Assembly (NCBI GenBank): GCA_015056865.1
Contig: SVFM01000002.1
Span: forward strand, 129,791-193,790
DNA: 64,000 nucleotides
Direction of reading: 5' to 3'
DNA from: Lachnospiraceae bacterium
GTDB lineage: Bacteria; Bacillota; Clostridia; Lachnospirales; Lachnospiraceae
The first letter of the stretch is position 1, and each line of letters starts with the position of its first letter. Positions 52,301-61,073 of this stretch are shown here, piece after piece. A program made the translations under genes and the position numbers. The notes below the pieces were generated by a model. It ran no database searches, was not told the origin of the DNA, and was given only the letters and a program-made list of their open reading frames with translations.

Positions 52301-53797
52301 TTACTTCAAGAAGGTATCAAACAGGCCACGAACAATTTTTTTACCGATCTCACGTCCAATCGTATTGGCTGTGCTGGAGACCGCCTTTTCAAATACACTG
52401 GTCTTTTTGCGGCCGGAGCTTTTTTTGACTGTCTTTTCTTTCTCTCTGGCCCTTTTTTCTGCCGCCTTCTCCGCTTCCTCTTTGGCCTTTTCTTCTGCCT
52501 CTGCTTCTTCCAGGCGCTGCTTTTGGATCACTTCGTAAGCTGATTCCCGATCCTCTTCCTCCATATATTTCTCTTTCAGCGCACTGGCAAGCACCACACT
52601 TTGCAGCATGATCCCATCCACTGCCTTCATGCTGCTGCGAGGCGGCAAAATATTGGCCCGCTGCACAATACCGGGAACACCGTCTTCATCCAAAACCGAA
52701 AGCACTGCCTCTCCCACGCCCAGCGCCTGAATGGCTTCCTCTGTATCAAATGCCGGATTCACCCGGAAAGAATTGGCAGCAGCCCGAAGATCCTTCTGAT
52801 CATTGGGCGTATAGGCACGAAGGGCGTGCTGCACCCGGTTGCCGATCTGTCCCAGCACACTGTCAGGTATATCCGTGGGATTCTGGGTAATAAACCATAC
52901 ACTGACACCCTTGGAACGGATCAAACGAACCACCTGCTCCACCTTCTCCACCAATGCCTTGGGTGCATCATCAAACAAAAGATGGGCCTCATCAAAGAAA
53001 AACGCCAGCTTAGGCTTATCCAGATCCCCTGCCTCCGGTAACATCTCGTAAATTTCGGACAACATCCACAACAGGAAGGTTCCATAAAGCAAGGGGTGCT
53101 GGAACAGCTCCTGACACTCCAGAATATTCATGACTCCCCGGCCATCTTCAGACCATTCCACCCAATCAGACAGTTCCAACGAAGGCTCTCCAAAGAAAAT
53201 TTCGCCTCCCTCATCCTCCAAGCTCAGCAGTGCCCGCTGAATGGCGCCCACAGACTGAGGCGAAATATTACCGTAGGTCAGTTTATACTCTTTGGCATTG
53301 TCACCTACATACTGCACCATGCTGCGAAGATCTTTAAGATCGATCAACAGCAGGTTCTGAGCATCCGCCACCCGAAATACGATCCGCAGCACACCGCTTT
53401 GGGTTTCATTCAGCCCCAACAAACGGGCCAGTAGCTCCGGTCCCATCTCCGATATGGTTGTACGCACAGGCAAGCCTTGCTTACCGTAAACATCCCAGAA
53501 TTGCACCGGGTAAGAGGTATATTGAAAGTCTTTAATACCCATGGTATCAATACTGCGGCGGATATGCTTGTTCTCACATCCGGCAACACACATACCACTT
53601 AGATCTCCTTTAATATCTGCCACAAATACAGGCACGCCCATGTCACTGAAAGACTCTGCCAAAACCTTCAATGTGACCGTCTTTCCGGTACCGGTGGCAC
53701 CTGCGATCAGCCCATGACGATTTGCCATAGAAGGCTCCAAATATACACGCTGATCCCCGGTGGCAAGCCAGATTTTATGCTCTTCCTTTATATACAT
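52301..53797 (-). CDS. HerA/DUF853-like ATPase
   Basis: 498 residues. Walker A GATGTGKT (about 32-39), Walker B LAFFFDEAHLLF, arginine-rich sensor region VWFITQNPTDIPDSVLGQIGNRVQHALRAYTPNDQKDL, as in the YjgR/DUF853 branch of HerA-FtsK ATPases. A charged Lys/Glu-rich coil (about 415-460) and a C-terminal segment EIGKKIVRGLFDTFLK follow. No partner nuclease (NurA) is nearby. GGGAGGA precedes the ATG. Confidence 0.88.
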   Translation of the reverse strand: MYIKEEHKIWLATGDQRVYLEPSMANRHGLIAGATGTGKTVTLKVLAESFSDMGVPVFVADIKGDLSGMCVAGCENKHIRRSIDTMGIKDFQYTSYPVQFWDVYGKQGLPVRTTISEMGPELLARLLGLNETQSGVLRIVFRVADAQNLLLIDLKDLRSMVQYVGDNAKEYKLTYGNISPQSVGAIQRALLSLEDEGGEIFFGEPSLELSDWVEWSEDGRGVMNILECQELFQHPLLYGTFLLWMLSEIYEMLPEAGDLDKPKLAFFFDEAHLLFDDAPKALVEKVEQVVRLIRSKGVSVWFITQNPTDIPDSVLGQIGNRVQHALRAYTPNDQKDLRAAANSFRVNPAFDTEEAIQALGVGEAVLSVLDEDGVPGIVQRANILPPRSSMKAVDGIMLQSVVLASALKEKYMEEEDRESAYEVIQKQRLEEAEAEEKAKEEAEKAAEKRAREKEKTVKKSSGRKKTSVFEKAVSSTANTIGREIGKKIVRGLFDTFLK

Positions 53798-53819
53798 TAT
53801 CCATTCCTCCCATGCTATC

Positions 53820-55583
53820 TCACTTTATAATGTTACAAATCAGATCGCTTTGCACCTCTGCACAATCACTCAATACGCAGGCCTCAAACTCTCCAAAATT
53901 ACCCACCCACTCGTTCTCTTTTACCACAGCTTTTTTGCAGTATTGGAGGCAAACAGCCGTCCTGCCTTTGTGCCAAGAATCCGCAGATGGACTTTTTAAA
54001 ATACGGTTGCGTGAAAACTCTAACCCTTCACAGGAATACCCATAAAGCACCGGTGTGTCCGCTGTGTCAAAAACATTGTCGGTAATACGGATGTTTGTGT
54101 GATAAGGCTTATCAATCACAGGCGCAGGCACAACGGGACTGATACTGATCACGCCATCACAGAATTGATATTCCGACGTGAGCGTGGCATCCGTAAAAAT
54201 ATTTCGGGTGATCTCCACATCATGACAAGCCCCTGACTCAAACCAAAAATTAGAATCGCCTGCTACCAGGATTGCAGAACCGGAGGACTCGAAATAATTG
54301 TCAGCAATGAGCACCTTCTTTGGCGTAGAAACCAGAATCCCCCGGGCCCGGCAACTGCCAAATCGATTCTTCGTACAGATGAACTGCGCAGTATGTGTCA
54401 AATTATCCAATGCCAACGCCTCTCCCTGCATGGCCATGGAACGAACCTGCTTGGAAAGGGGCTCCTGAAAAGTAAGCAGGAATGTCTCATGATCCTCCAG
54501 CACATAAGAAGCCACTTTAGCCTCTTCCACGGGCTCCATAGTATCTCTGGAAATAAATACCACTTGGTCTCCGGGCTCTGCCCAATAGTGAAATCCACAT
54601 GCATCCTTATGACGATATTTGCATCTGAGGGTTTTCTCATTTACCACTTGATTGGAGGTGACACAACACCCATGCACATTGATGGGATCATCCATGAGCG
54701 CATGAAACGTACATTCTGTGATCGTAATTGTTCCCGAATTGGAAGTCATATGCATGCCATCATCCCGTCCACTGGACACCTGACGTCCCCCAGCCCTATC
54801 CGGTACAAAATGCACACCCTTGTAGGTCAGATTATGGCAGAACTGGGCAAGGCACCCCAAACCTCCGCAGGAATAAAATGTCACATTCTCAACGGTAAGA
54901 TCTCTGCATTTTTCCGAAAAGATCCCTGCATGAATCCGCATATTATGTCTCAAATTCAGAAGGTCTCCTACCCGGATATCCTTCTTTTGGGTCAAAATAA
55001 GCCGATAATGATCCTTTTCAAGCTCTAAAACCTGGGTAAACTGAATGTCATCTGTTCCCCGGCGCACTCGGCAGCTATGAGGCTCAAAGGCAATGGTATA
55101 GGGAATGATCCTGTACCATTCATTGGCCCCCGTATCAAACTCAAGGGTTCCATTCGCATAACGATGAGGAAACTTCTCCGGATCAACATACACATCCACC
55201 GTTTCTCCGCTGCAGGCGGTTACCACCCCCTCAGCCACAAGGGGTTTCTTCCAATTTACCGTAAAATTCTCTATCTTTATGTTTTCGCACCTGTCAAGTG
55301 TAAAAACCTGCATTTGTCCTTCCAAGAACAACCGCGTATTATTTCCCCGCAAAATGCAGTTTTTCATTTCCTTCATCCAGATAGCCATAACCCGGTAGGC
55401 CATCCTATCCGAATTAGAGATGCGATAATCCGCCCGCATCTGCAGATGTGGGGAAAAGAAATAGTCTCCTTCATCAAAAACAAATTCCGTATCCTCCGGA
55501 TATTTTGAGAAAAGTTCCTGTAACGATAAGGTAATGTCTGTGTCCGGCAAAATACCATATTCCGCCAATCGGACCGTTCTCAT
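53820..55583 (-). CDS. Right-handed beta-helix protein, GH110-like (alpha-1,3-galactosidase family candidate)
   Basis: 587 residues, no signal peptide. Parallel beta-helix with strand repeats (FTLDRCENIKIENFTV, LTVENVTFYSCGGLG, TITITECTFHALMDDPINVHG). The motif DDPINVHG (298-305) and RDDGMHM (273-279) resemble the catalytic region of GH110 alpha-1,3-galactosidases that cleave blood-group-B type galactose, but this is by eye. The start overlaps the stop of the membrane protein gene by four bases. Pectate-lyase relatives share the helix fold and are the main alternative. Confidence 0.6.
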   Translation of the reverse strand: MRTVRLAEYGILPDTDITLSLQELFSKYPEDTEFVFDEGDYFFSPHLQMRADYRISNSDRMAYRVMAIWMKEMKNCILRGNNTRLFLEGQMQVFTLDRCENIKIENFTVNWKKPLVAEGVVTACSGETVDVYVDPEKFPHRYANGTLEFDTGANEWYRIIPYTIAFEPHSCRVRRGTDDIQFTQVLELEKDHYRLILTQKKDIRVGDLLNLRHNMRIHAGIFSEKCRDLTVENVTFYSCGGLGCLAQFCHNLTYKGVHFVPDRAGGRQVSSGRDDGMHMTSNSGTITITECTFHALMDDPINVHGCCVTSNQVVNEKTLRCKYRHKDACGFHYWAEPGDQVVFISRDTMEPVEEAKVASYVLEDHETFLLTFQEPLSKQVRSMAMQGEALALDNLTHTAQFICTKNRFGSCRARGILVSTPKKVLIADNYFESSGSAILVAGDSNFWFESGACHDVEITRNIFTDATLTSEYQFCDGVISISPVVPAPVIDKPYHTNIRITDNVFDTADTPVLYGYSCEGLEFSRNRILKSPSADSWHKGRTAVCLQYCKKAVVKENEWVGNFGEFEACVLSDCAEVQSDLICNIIK

Positions 55584-56755
55584 GCCCTTTTCCTCCTCAC
55601 AATACATACCACAGCCACTCCTGCTACCGCAGCGATTACCAAGGCTACTACTATCAAATACAGGTAGCCGGCCAATACAGGGGCCGCTCCCGCAGCCGCC
55701 GTTCCCACAGCCTCTGCTCCCACACCATCCAATATCTGTGCAGCCTGCTCCCTGCTGGTCTCCATATAAAAATATACACTGAAGTGATCTGTAAGGAAAG
55801 TCACATATCTGTTCCCCGGATCCTCCCCGTGATAGGTAGTAACACAGGGCTCCGTTTCGCCCTCTTCGGAAAGATAGTATACAACTACCGTGTTATCCTC
55901 TCCGATAATATAGTCTTTCGGAACTTCCATCCTCACTTCCACATAATCATCCAGCTGATGAATGGTGCCGCCATCCTCTTTTTGCAATTCAATATCAAAT
56001 ACTCTGATGTTCTCCGTCTTGGCAATCACCTTAGCGGCATAAAGAGCCTTCTCATAGTGCGTCCCCCGAAGTTCCTGCTCCACCACCAATGAAGTACCTT
56101 CCGGCAAAGCATCTGACAATGCCTGGATCTGGGTACGGTACACCGCATCCATAGCGGCAAGGGTTTTATCGTCCATCTCCCTATCCCCAGCACTGTTGCC
56201 GTTTCCTGTCTGGCCTCCCGCCTGATACTCATTCTTTTGATCGGTGAGCGGATTCTTATTCGGCTCTTTTTTCTCTTGCTCCTTCTGCTCTTCTTCCAGA
56301 CGCTCTTGTTCCTTACGTTCTTGCTCCTTCTTGGCCGCCTCCCGATTGGATACATCCTCCGGTGAAGAATCATTGATGCCATCCCCGTTCAGGTCGACAA
56401 ACTCTTCCTTTTGTTCTTCCTTCGGAAGGTCCGGTTCTGCCACAGAAGAAGTGGGCTTTTTGCCGCCGGTTTCTTCCTCGTCTACAGCTACAGACGGTTT
56501 TTCTATCACATCCTGCTCCGCTTCCGGTACTTCCACAGGTTCCTCCGGTTCCCGGGTGGTCGGGGCCTGTGTTGTCTCCGCTGCATTATATTGGGTTTTG
56601 CCTGCAGCATTCATGGCCTCCTGTCTCTTTCCGATCGCATCCGCAGCATTACTATTCTGCGTCGCATGCACTTCCAAGGCCCCAGGCAACAAAAGTCCGG
56701 CTATCAGCAGCGCGGCCAGTCCTTTCGCGATTTTTTTACAATATTGATTCCTCAT
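55580..56755 (-). CDS. Secreted, C-terminally membrane-anchored protein with Glu-rich stalk
   Basis: 391 residues. Signal peptide (IAKGLAALLIAGLLLPGALEVHA), low-complexity Pro/Thr/Glu region (about 40-105), calcium-loop-like DLNGDGINDS (about 128), a Glu/Lys/Gln-rich coiled stalk, a beta-rich domain (about 230-345), and a C-terminal helix (YLIVVALVIAAVAGVAVVCIV) followed by RRKRA. No LPXTG. Likely an extracellular surface protein; co-translated with the beta-helix protein. Confidence 0.68.
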   Translation of the reverse strand: MRNQYCKKIAKGLAALLIAGLLLPGALEVHATQNSNAADAIGKRQEAMNAAGKTQYNAAETTQAPTTREPEEPVEVPEAEQDVIEKPSVAVDEEETGGKKPTSSVAEPDLPKEEQKEEFVDLNGDGINDSSPEDVSNREAAKKEQERKEQERLEEEQKEQEKKEPNKNPLTDQKNEYQAGGQTGNGNSAGDREMDDKTLAAMDAVYRTQIQALSDALPEGTSLVVEQELRGTHYEKALYAAKVIAKTENIRVFDIELQKEDGGTIHQLDDYVEVRMEVPKDYIIGEDNTVVVYYLSEEGETEPCVTTYHGEDPGNRYVTFLTDHFSVYFYMETSREQAAQILDGVGAEAVGTAAAGAAPVLAGYLYLIVVALVIAAVAGVAVVCIVRRKRA

Positions 56756-56932
56756 AACCTCTTACCTCGCAAAATAATCTTTGAAATACAGTTACCTATA
56801 TTATACAATCTTGTCTCAAAAAGTCACTATGTTTTTATGATAAGTTTGCTGGTGCTTTTCACTTACATTCAACTGCCGCGCAAATCTTTGTCACATAAAA
56901 TTCTTTTTTTAGGATTGCATACTATGATATCT

Positions 56933-57259
56933 TTATTGTTTTCTTTTATGTATCATAACAGATGACACAATCGCATACAGTATCGCAAAGATTATAATTC
57001 CTATCACGAAATAGAAAAGCCAATCCGTTTGCAGGATCATATCAATCGCATTAATCAAGAATAAGATTCCTATTAGTACAAAGACAACCCCCGATTGCTT
57101 GTAATATGGTTTTTTATCCATCGTCTCCCGTTCTTTCTTTGAAGCATAGATATAAGCATTATTAAATAGAAACCCTTTCTGCTGAAACTGCAAATAACTA
57201 AATACAAAGCAAACAATTGCTATTACACCTAATATGACTGCACCTATTATATTTTCCAT
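56933..57259 (-). CDS. DUF3784 family membrane protein
   Basis: 108 residues with three hydrophobic segments and the family pattern GFLFNNAYIYASKKERETMDKKPYYKQSG between helices 1 and 2. Function unknown. The 177-base gap before it (56756-56932) holds no gene. Confidence 0.75.
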   Translation of the reverse strand: MENIIGAVILGVIAIVCFVFSYLQFQQKGFLFNNAYIYASKKERETMDKKPYYKQSGVVFVLIGILFLINAIDMILQTDWLFYFVIGIIIFAILYAIVSSVMIHKRKQ

Positions 57260-57326
57260 CGTCTTACTCCCCTACAACTTTCGATCCATCTCATTGATTG
57301 ATAAAAACATCACATCGGTACAATAC

Positions 57327-58037
57327 TCAAGGCTCTGTAAACATCCAGCCGTGGTCACCATGATAGACCATCAGCTTTGTTTGACCGCCGTCAATACAGA
57401 TATTTTCGCCCGTGATAAATCCTGCTTTATCTGAAGCCAGGAATAGGATCATATTTGCAACGTCAAGGGGGTTACCAACCCGTCCTGCGGGCTGCTGTTT
57501 GGCATCGGGGCCTTCGTAAACCGTATACGCCGTATCGATCCACCCGGGAGAAATGGAGTTTACACGCACCCTTCCGGCAAAGCTGACCGCCAACGCGTGG
57601 GTCAGGGCGGCAATGCCTCCCTTGGCTGCCGTATAGCTTTCGGTTTGAGGTTGGCTCATACGATCCCGTGAGGAAGAAATATTGATGATGCTCCCGCCAT
57701 GAGAAAAATAAGGTGAAAACAACTTACACAGGTAAAAAGGTGCAGTAACCCCCACGTTCATGGCATTTTGAAACTGTTCCCATGTGCAGTTATCAATGCC
57801 ATGCATCTGCGGTGGCGCATTGTTAACCAGAACATCCACCCGACCGTATTTTTCAATCACCGTCCGTGCAAAAGCCTCCAGCTCATCCTTATTACCGATA
57901 TCACCCACGTAGTGGTCTCCCTCGGTGCAATCAATCACACAGACATGTGCACCGCATTTTTTGAATTCATCAGCAGCACAAAGACCTATACCATGAGCAC
58001 CGCCTGTAATTACAACAACTTTATTTTCGAAATTCAT
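57327..58037 (-). CDS. Short-chain dehydrogenase/reductase (SDR)
   Basis: 236 residues. NAD(P)-binding TGGAHGIG near the N-terminus, NNAPP for NNAG, catalytic Ser and Tyr-x3-Lys in SQPQTESYTAAKGG, and SPGWIDT. AAAGGAG lies 8 bases before ATG 58037; the upstream open frame is discarded. Substrate unknown. Confidence 0.92.
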   Translation of the reverse strand: MNFENKVVVITGGAHGIGLCAADEFKKCGAHVCVIDCTEGDHYVGDIGNKDELEAFARTVIEKYGRVDVLVNNAPPQMHGIDNCTWEQFQNAMNVGVTAPFYLCKLFSPYFSHGGSIINISSSRDRMSQPQTESYTAAKGGIAALTHALAVSFAGRVRVNSISPGWIDTAYTVYEGPDAKQQPAGRVGNPLDVANMILFLASDKAGFITGENICIDGGQTKLMVYHGDHGWMFTEP

Positions 58038-58101
58038 ATGTATAGCTCCTTTTATTGGAAAGTGTTTCCTGACGTATAACTTTTTGAAAGATGGGCTGTG
58101 G

Positions 58102-58530
58102 TTATCTGGAAAAATCAATCTCATAACGTGTTCCGTGAGAAAGTAATAAACCATCTATTAACTCAATACACAAGATACAAGTGTTTACATCATCAAAGTT
58201 ATTATGTCCGTTATCAATCCATTCAGAAAACGCTACTCGCATCTTCTCTGCAATGCCTCTATTTTCTTTTTTTCCGAAATACCCCAAATTAACACCTTTT
58301 CCATGGGCAGTGAACCAATCACCCGCAAGTGCTACAGTAGGATTTGTTTCAATCTGCTTCATTTTATTTGATAGTCCATAAGTAAGGACATAAAATGCAC
58401 AGTCAGAATAAAAAGCATTTACATTACGAACATAAGGAATCTCACCTACCGTTGTTGCCAACGCAATAATACTATCTTTACCAAATCGTTCAATTAGTAT
58501 TTCTTCTGCTTCCTTTGTTAATTTCTCCAT
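58102..58530 (-). CDS. Pyridoxamine 5'-phosphate oxidase-related flavoprotein
   Basis: 142 residues of the PPOX split-barrel fold (EEILIERFGKDSIIALATTVGEIPYVRNVNAFYSDCAFYVLTY). Such proteins bind FMN or F420. GAGGAGG is 6 bases before the ATG. 64 bases upstream of the SDR gene and on the same strand. Confidence 0.82.
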   Translation of the reverse strand: MEKLTKEAEEILIERFGKDSIIALATTVGEIPYVRNVNAFYSDCAFYVLTYGLSNKMKQIETNPTVALAGDWFTAHGKGVNLGYFGKKENRGIAEKMRVAFSEWIDNGHNNFDDVNTCILCIELIDGLLLSHGTRYEIDFSR

Positions 58531-58561
58531 GAGTTACCTCCTCATATTTCAATTTTACATA

Positions 58562-58768
58562 CTACGCTCTCATCTGTCCCATAATTATTTCTGAAATCTG
58601 GAAAACTGAAAATTTGCTTGTATCAATACAATTTTCCAACGTAGAAAAATAGGATAACGATTTTAAGCTGATATCGAGCAATTTGTCTGTTCGCCATTCG
58701 CATTTATCATCATTTTTCCATCGTCTGATCAATTCGTCTTTATCACATACCAAAGTAACATCAATTTT
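58562..58768 (-). pseudogene. C-terminal remnant of a P-loop nucleotide kinase-like gene
   Basis: Stop-to-stop frame of 68 codons without a good start or ribosome-binding site. It reads IDVTLVCDKDELIRRWKND, then SYFSTLENCIDTSKFSVFQISEIIM, the C-terminal pattern of P-loop kinases (lid Arg, then D-T/S near the end). It begins right at the stop codon of the DUF4143 gene (different frame, 8-base overlap). No N-terminal half is seen upstream, so the kinase gene seems truncated by an insertion or deletion. Confidence 0.5.
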
Positions 58769-60035
58769 TTAAGCAACCTATGGGAACTACGTATACGCCA
58801 TCTTGACGGCGATATGCGTAGTCGCCGGTTCCCGTCAAAACCATAAGGAAAGACGGTACATTCATCTTATCAGTATCAATTTTGGATTCCATTGATTTCA
58901 GACTTTTGGCGCCTTCCTCAATGAGCCTGTCTCCGCCAAGTTTGATCTCAAAAAGACCGTATTTTCCATTTCTTAAATGGATAACCGCATCACATTCCTG
59001 TCCGTCTTTATCTCGGTAGTGATAAACGCTACCATTTAGTGCATCTGCAAAAACACGAAGGTCTCGGATACAGAGCGTTTCAAAGAGGAAACCGAAGGTT
59101 TTCAAATCGTTTATCAAGTCGCTGGGACCGATCCCCAAAGCCGCAGCGGCAATAGAAGGGTCAATATAATACCGAGTGTCGGACGAACGAATAGCGGTTT
59201 TTGACCGCAGATTTGGATTCCATGCTGGCATATCCTCTACAACAAAAATTTTGCGGAGCGCATTGACATAAGATGCTACGGTTTCTTCACTAATCGGCGT
59301 TTCATCATTTGCCGCAATATCCTGGGCAAGTACGGTGTTGGGAACTTGACCGCCTTGGTTTCTTGCATAGGACCGCATGAGCCCACGAACTCTTTCGGGT
59401 TTTTTTTGTACATTGTCTGCCCGGTTAATATCCGAGTGTACAACCGCATCGTAGTAATCCATTGCTTGGTCTAACGCAATTTCATCACACATATCCACCG
59501 CTTGTGGCCATCCACCTCGACACACAAGGAAGGCCAGACGATCAATGTCCAGATTGGATTCTCCTTCAATCTCCATTTTACCATCAAACAAGTCTTTCAA
59601 ACTGACTTCACCTGTTGAATCGCCCGACTCATACAGGCTCATAGGTCTCATCGTCAGCCACGTGAAAAGCCCTGTACCGGAGTGAGTGATTTCCTTAGTA
59701 TCAGCGAGCACAGCAGAACCAGTAAGCACAAACTGCCCTAGCTCGCCACGATGGTCGACCTCAAAGCGGATAGCATCCCAAAGTTTAGGAGCAAGTTGCC
59801 ATTCGTCGATAAGTCTTGGTGTGGCACCCTTTAACAGTCGTTTGGGGTTCAACTCTGACATTGCAATGTTTTGTTCTTTCTTTTCCGGATCATCCATATA
59901 CAAAATACTTGCAGCAAGCTGTTCAGCAGTTGTGGTTTTGCCACACCATTTAGGCCCTTCAATAAGCACCGCACCTTTGCCTTCCAACTTCCGTTTCAGA
60001 ATATCGTCTGCAATTCTTTTTTTATAGTTTTTCAC
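58761..60035 (-). CDS. AAA ATPase with DUF4143
   Basis: 424 residues. Starts KNYKKRIADDILKRKLEGKGAVLIEGPKWCGKTTTAEQ with Walker A GPKWCGKTT, has LIDEWQLAPKLWDAIR (Walker B), FVLTGSA, and a C-terminal DUF4143 nuclease-like domain ending in ..YHYRDKDGQECDAVIHLRNGKYGLFEIKLGG (D-x-E-x-K pattern: EFD..E-K). GTG 60035 has GAGGTG just upstream and gives the family N-terminus; the frame continues to 60080. Cellular role unknown. Confidence 0.85.
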   Translation of the reverse strand: MKNYKKRIADDILKRKLEGKGAVLIEGPKWCGKTTTAEQLAASILYMDDPEKKEQNIAMSELNPKRLLKGATPRLIDEWQLAPKLWDAIRFEVDHRGELGQFVLTGSAVLADTKEITHSGTGLFTWLTMRPMSLYESGDSTGEVSLKDLFDGKMEIEGESNLDIDRLAFLVCRGGWPQAVDMCDEIALDQAMDYYDAVVHSDINRADNVQKKPERVRGLMRSYARNQGGQVPNTVLAQDIAANDETPISEETVASYVNALRKIFVVEDMPAWNPNLRSKTAIRSSDTRYYIDPSIAAAALGIGPSDLINDLKTFGFLFETLCIRDLRVFADALNGSVYHYRDKDGQECDAVIHLRNGKYGLFEIKLGGDRLIEEGAKSLKSMESKIDTDKMNVPSFLMVLTGTGDYAYRRQDGVYVVPIGCLKN

Positions 60036-60068
60036 GGGGAACACCTCGTTTCCATTGACTTTGATTAT

Positions 60069-60098
60069 ATTATACACCATAATTATAATTTTTTACAA
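60069..60098 (-). promoter_or_regulatory. Promoter of the DUF4143 ATPase gene
   Basis: TTGTAA (60098-60093), 18-base spacer, TATAAT (60074-60069) on the minus strand; a second overlapping TATAAT ends at 60064. Confidence 0.55.
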
Positions 60099-60106
60099 TA
60101 CTTTTC

Positions 60107-60165
60107 CGATGATTGGCGGATTATTTTTTCGACGATTGGCGGTAAAATTATACGAGAGTTGGCAT
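60107..60165 (-). repeat. Three direct repeats at a 23-bp period upstream of the DUF4143 gene
   Basis: On the plus strand CGATGATTGGCGG (60107), CGACGATTGGCGG (60130) and the weaker CGAGAGTTGGC (60153) lie at exactly 23-base intervals, about two helical turns, separated by AT-rich spacers. They sit just upstream of the -35 box. Regulator-binding sites are the simplest reading. Confidence 0.7.
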
Positions 60166-60621
60166 TCAATATATCTTCATTTTGTCTTCCGCTCTTTGCT
60201 GTTTTTGCTTTAATATTCTATTGAGTTTATCTGTCTTCCTTTTGATGATGGAATAAATGATCGCCCAGATCACCAAATAGCCCAAAACAAAAATACCGGA
60301 GAAAACTAAAATTGGAGTTACGCCCCATTCCAGCCAATCATTGAGCAGATAAGTGCCCAAATAGCTGATATATAAGACGACTCCATGAATTAAAATTGCC
60401 ACCATCAGGGGCATCTGTTCCATTTGATAGATGACATTCATGCCGCCCGCAATAAAGGCAAGTGCGGATAATGAAAATATCCCTATGCAGACCTGATTTA
60501 CAGTTAAAGTCTCTAGGGAAGCTTGATGCTGCAAAATCAAATATAATATAGCCAAAACAATAGGGCCGATACCACAAGCGATCAAACCACGGCGAAAAAA
60601 TTCCAAAATATACTTTTTCAT
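60166..60621 (-). CDS. DUF3021 family membrane protein
   Basis: 151 residues, four hydrophobic segments and a basic tail; IACGIGPIVLAILYLILQ start. DUF3021 proteins regularly accompany LytTR regulators and appear to modulate them. The start overlaps the LytTR stop by four bases. Last gene of the ABC-LytTR operon. Confidence 0.85.
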   Translation of the reverse strand: MKKYILEFFRRGLIACGIGPIVLAILYLILQHQASLETLTVNQVCIGIFSLSALAFIAGGMNVIYQMEQMPLMVAILIHGVVLYISYLGTYLLNDWLEWGVTPILVFSGIFVLGYLVIWAIIYSIIKRKTDKLNRILKQKQQRAEDKMKIY

Positions 60622-61061
60622 ATCCCTTCATACCTCCTTCTGATTTCCGCAAAACAACGTCTGGAAACATATTCCCGATAGCCGCACCGAAACACGGCAT
60701 CCACACCACCGCTGAACGCTGCATCAAACCGCAGAATGCGATGTTCATTGGCAAGAGTAGATTTGTTAATGCGGATAAAATAAGAGGGCAAAACATCCTC
60801 TAAATCACGAAGCCGCTCCTGGATGCGATAGTGATTGCCACCGGTATCAATGGCAATCACTTTTCTGTCAATTATGGTAACACATTCAATTTCCTGAAAT
60901 GCAAGCTTGCGCATCTCATCATCTCTGTATCCCATCATGCTGTCCGCGCCGGAATAACTGCAGACAAGATCTTCGATCTGCTGTGTCAAAGAGGAAGGAG
61001 CATGAACAATTGCTATGATTTCTTCTTCTACATTTTTGTCGATAATCAGTTTATATTTCAT
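60618..61061 (-). CDS. LytTR family DNA-binding transcriptional regulator
   Basis: 147 residues: an N-terminal about 45 residues then a LytTR domain (ITIIDRKVIAIDTGGNHYRIQERLRDLEDVLPSYFIRINKSTLANEHRILRFDAAFSGGV), with no receiver. Likely controls its own operon of ATPase, permease, LytTR and DUF3021; ACC-repeat motifs upstream support this. Confidence 0.9.
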   Translation of the reverse strand: MKYKLIIDKNVEEEIIAIVHAPSSLTQQIEDLVCSYSGADSMMGYRDDEMRKLAFQEIECVTIIDRKVIAIDTGGNHYRIQERLRDLEDVLPSYFIRINKSTLANEHRILRFDAAFSGGVDAVFRCGYREYVSRRCFAEIRRRYEGI

Positions 61062-61073
61062 CGCCTCAAATCC

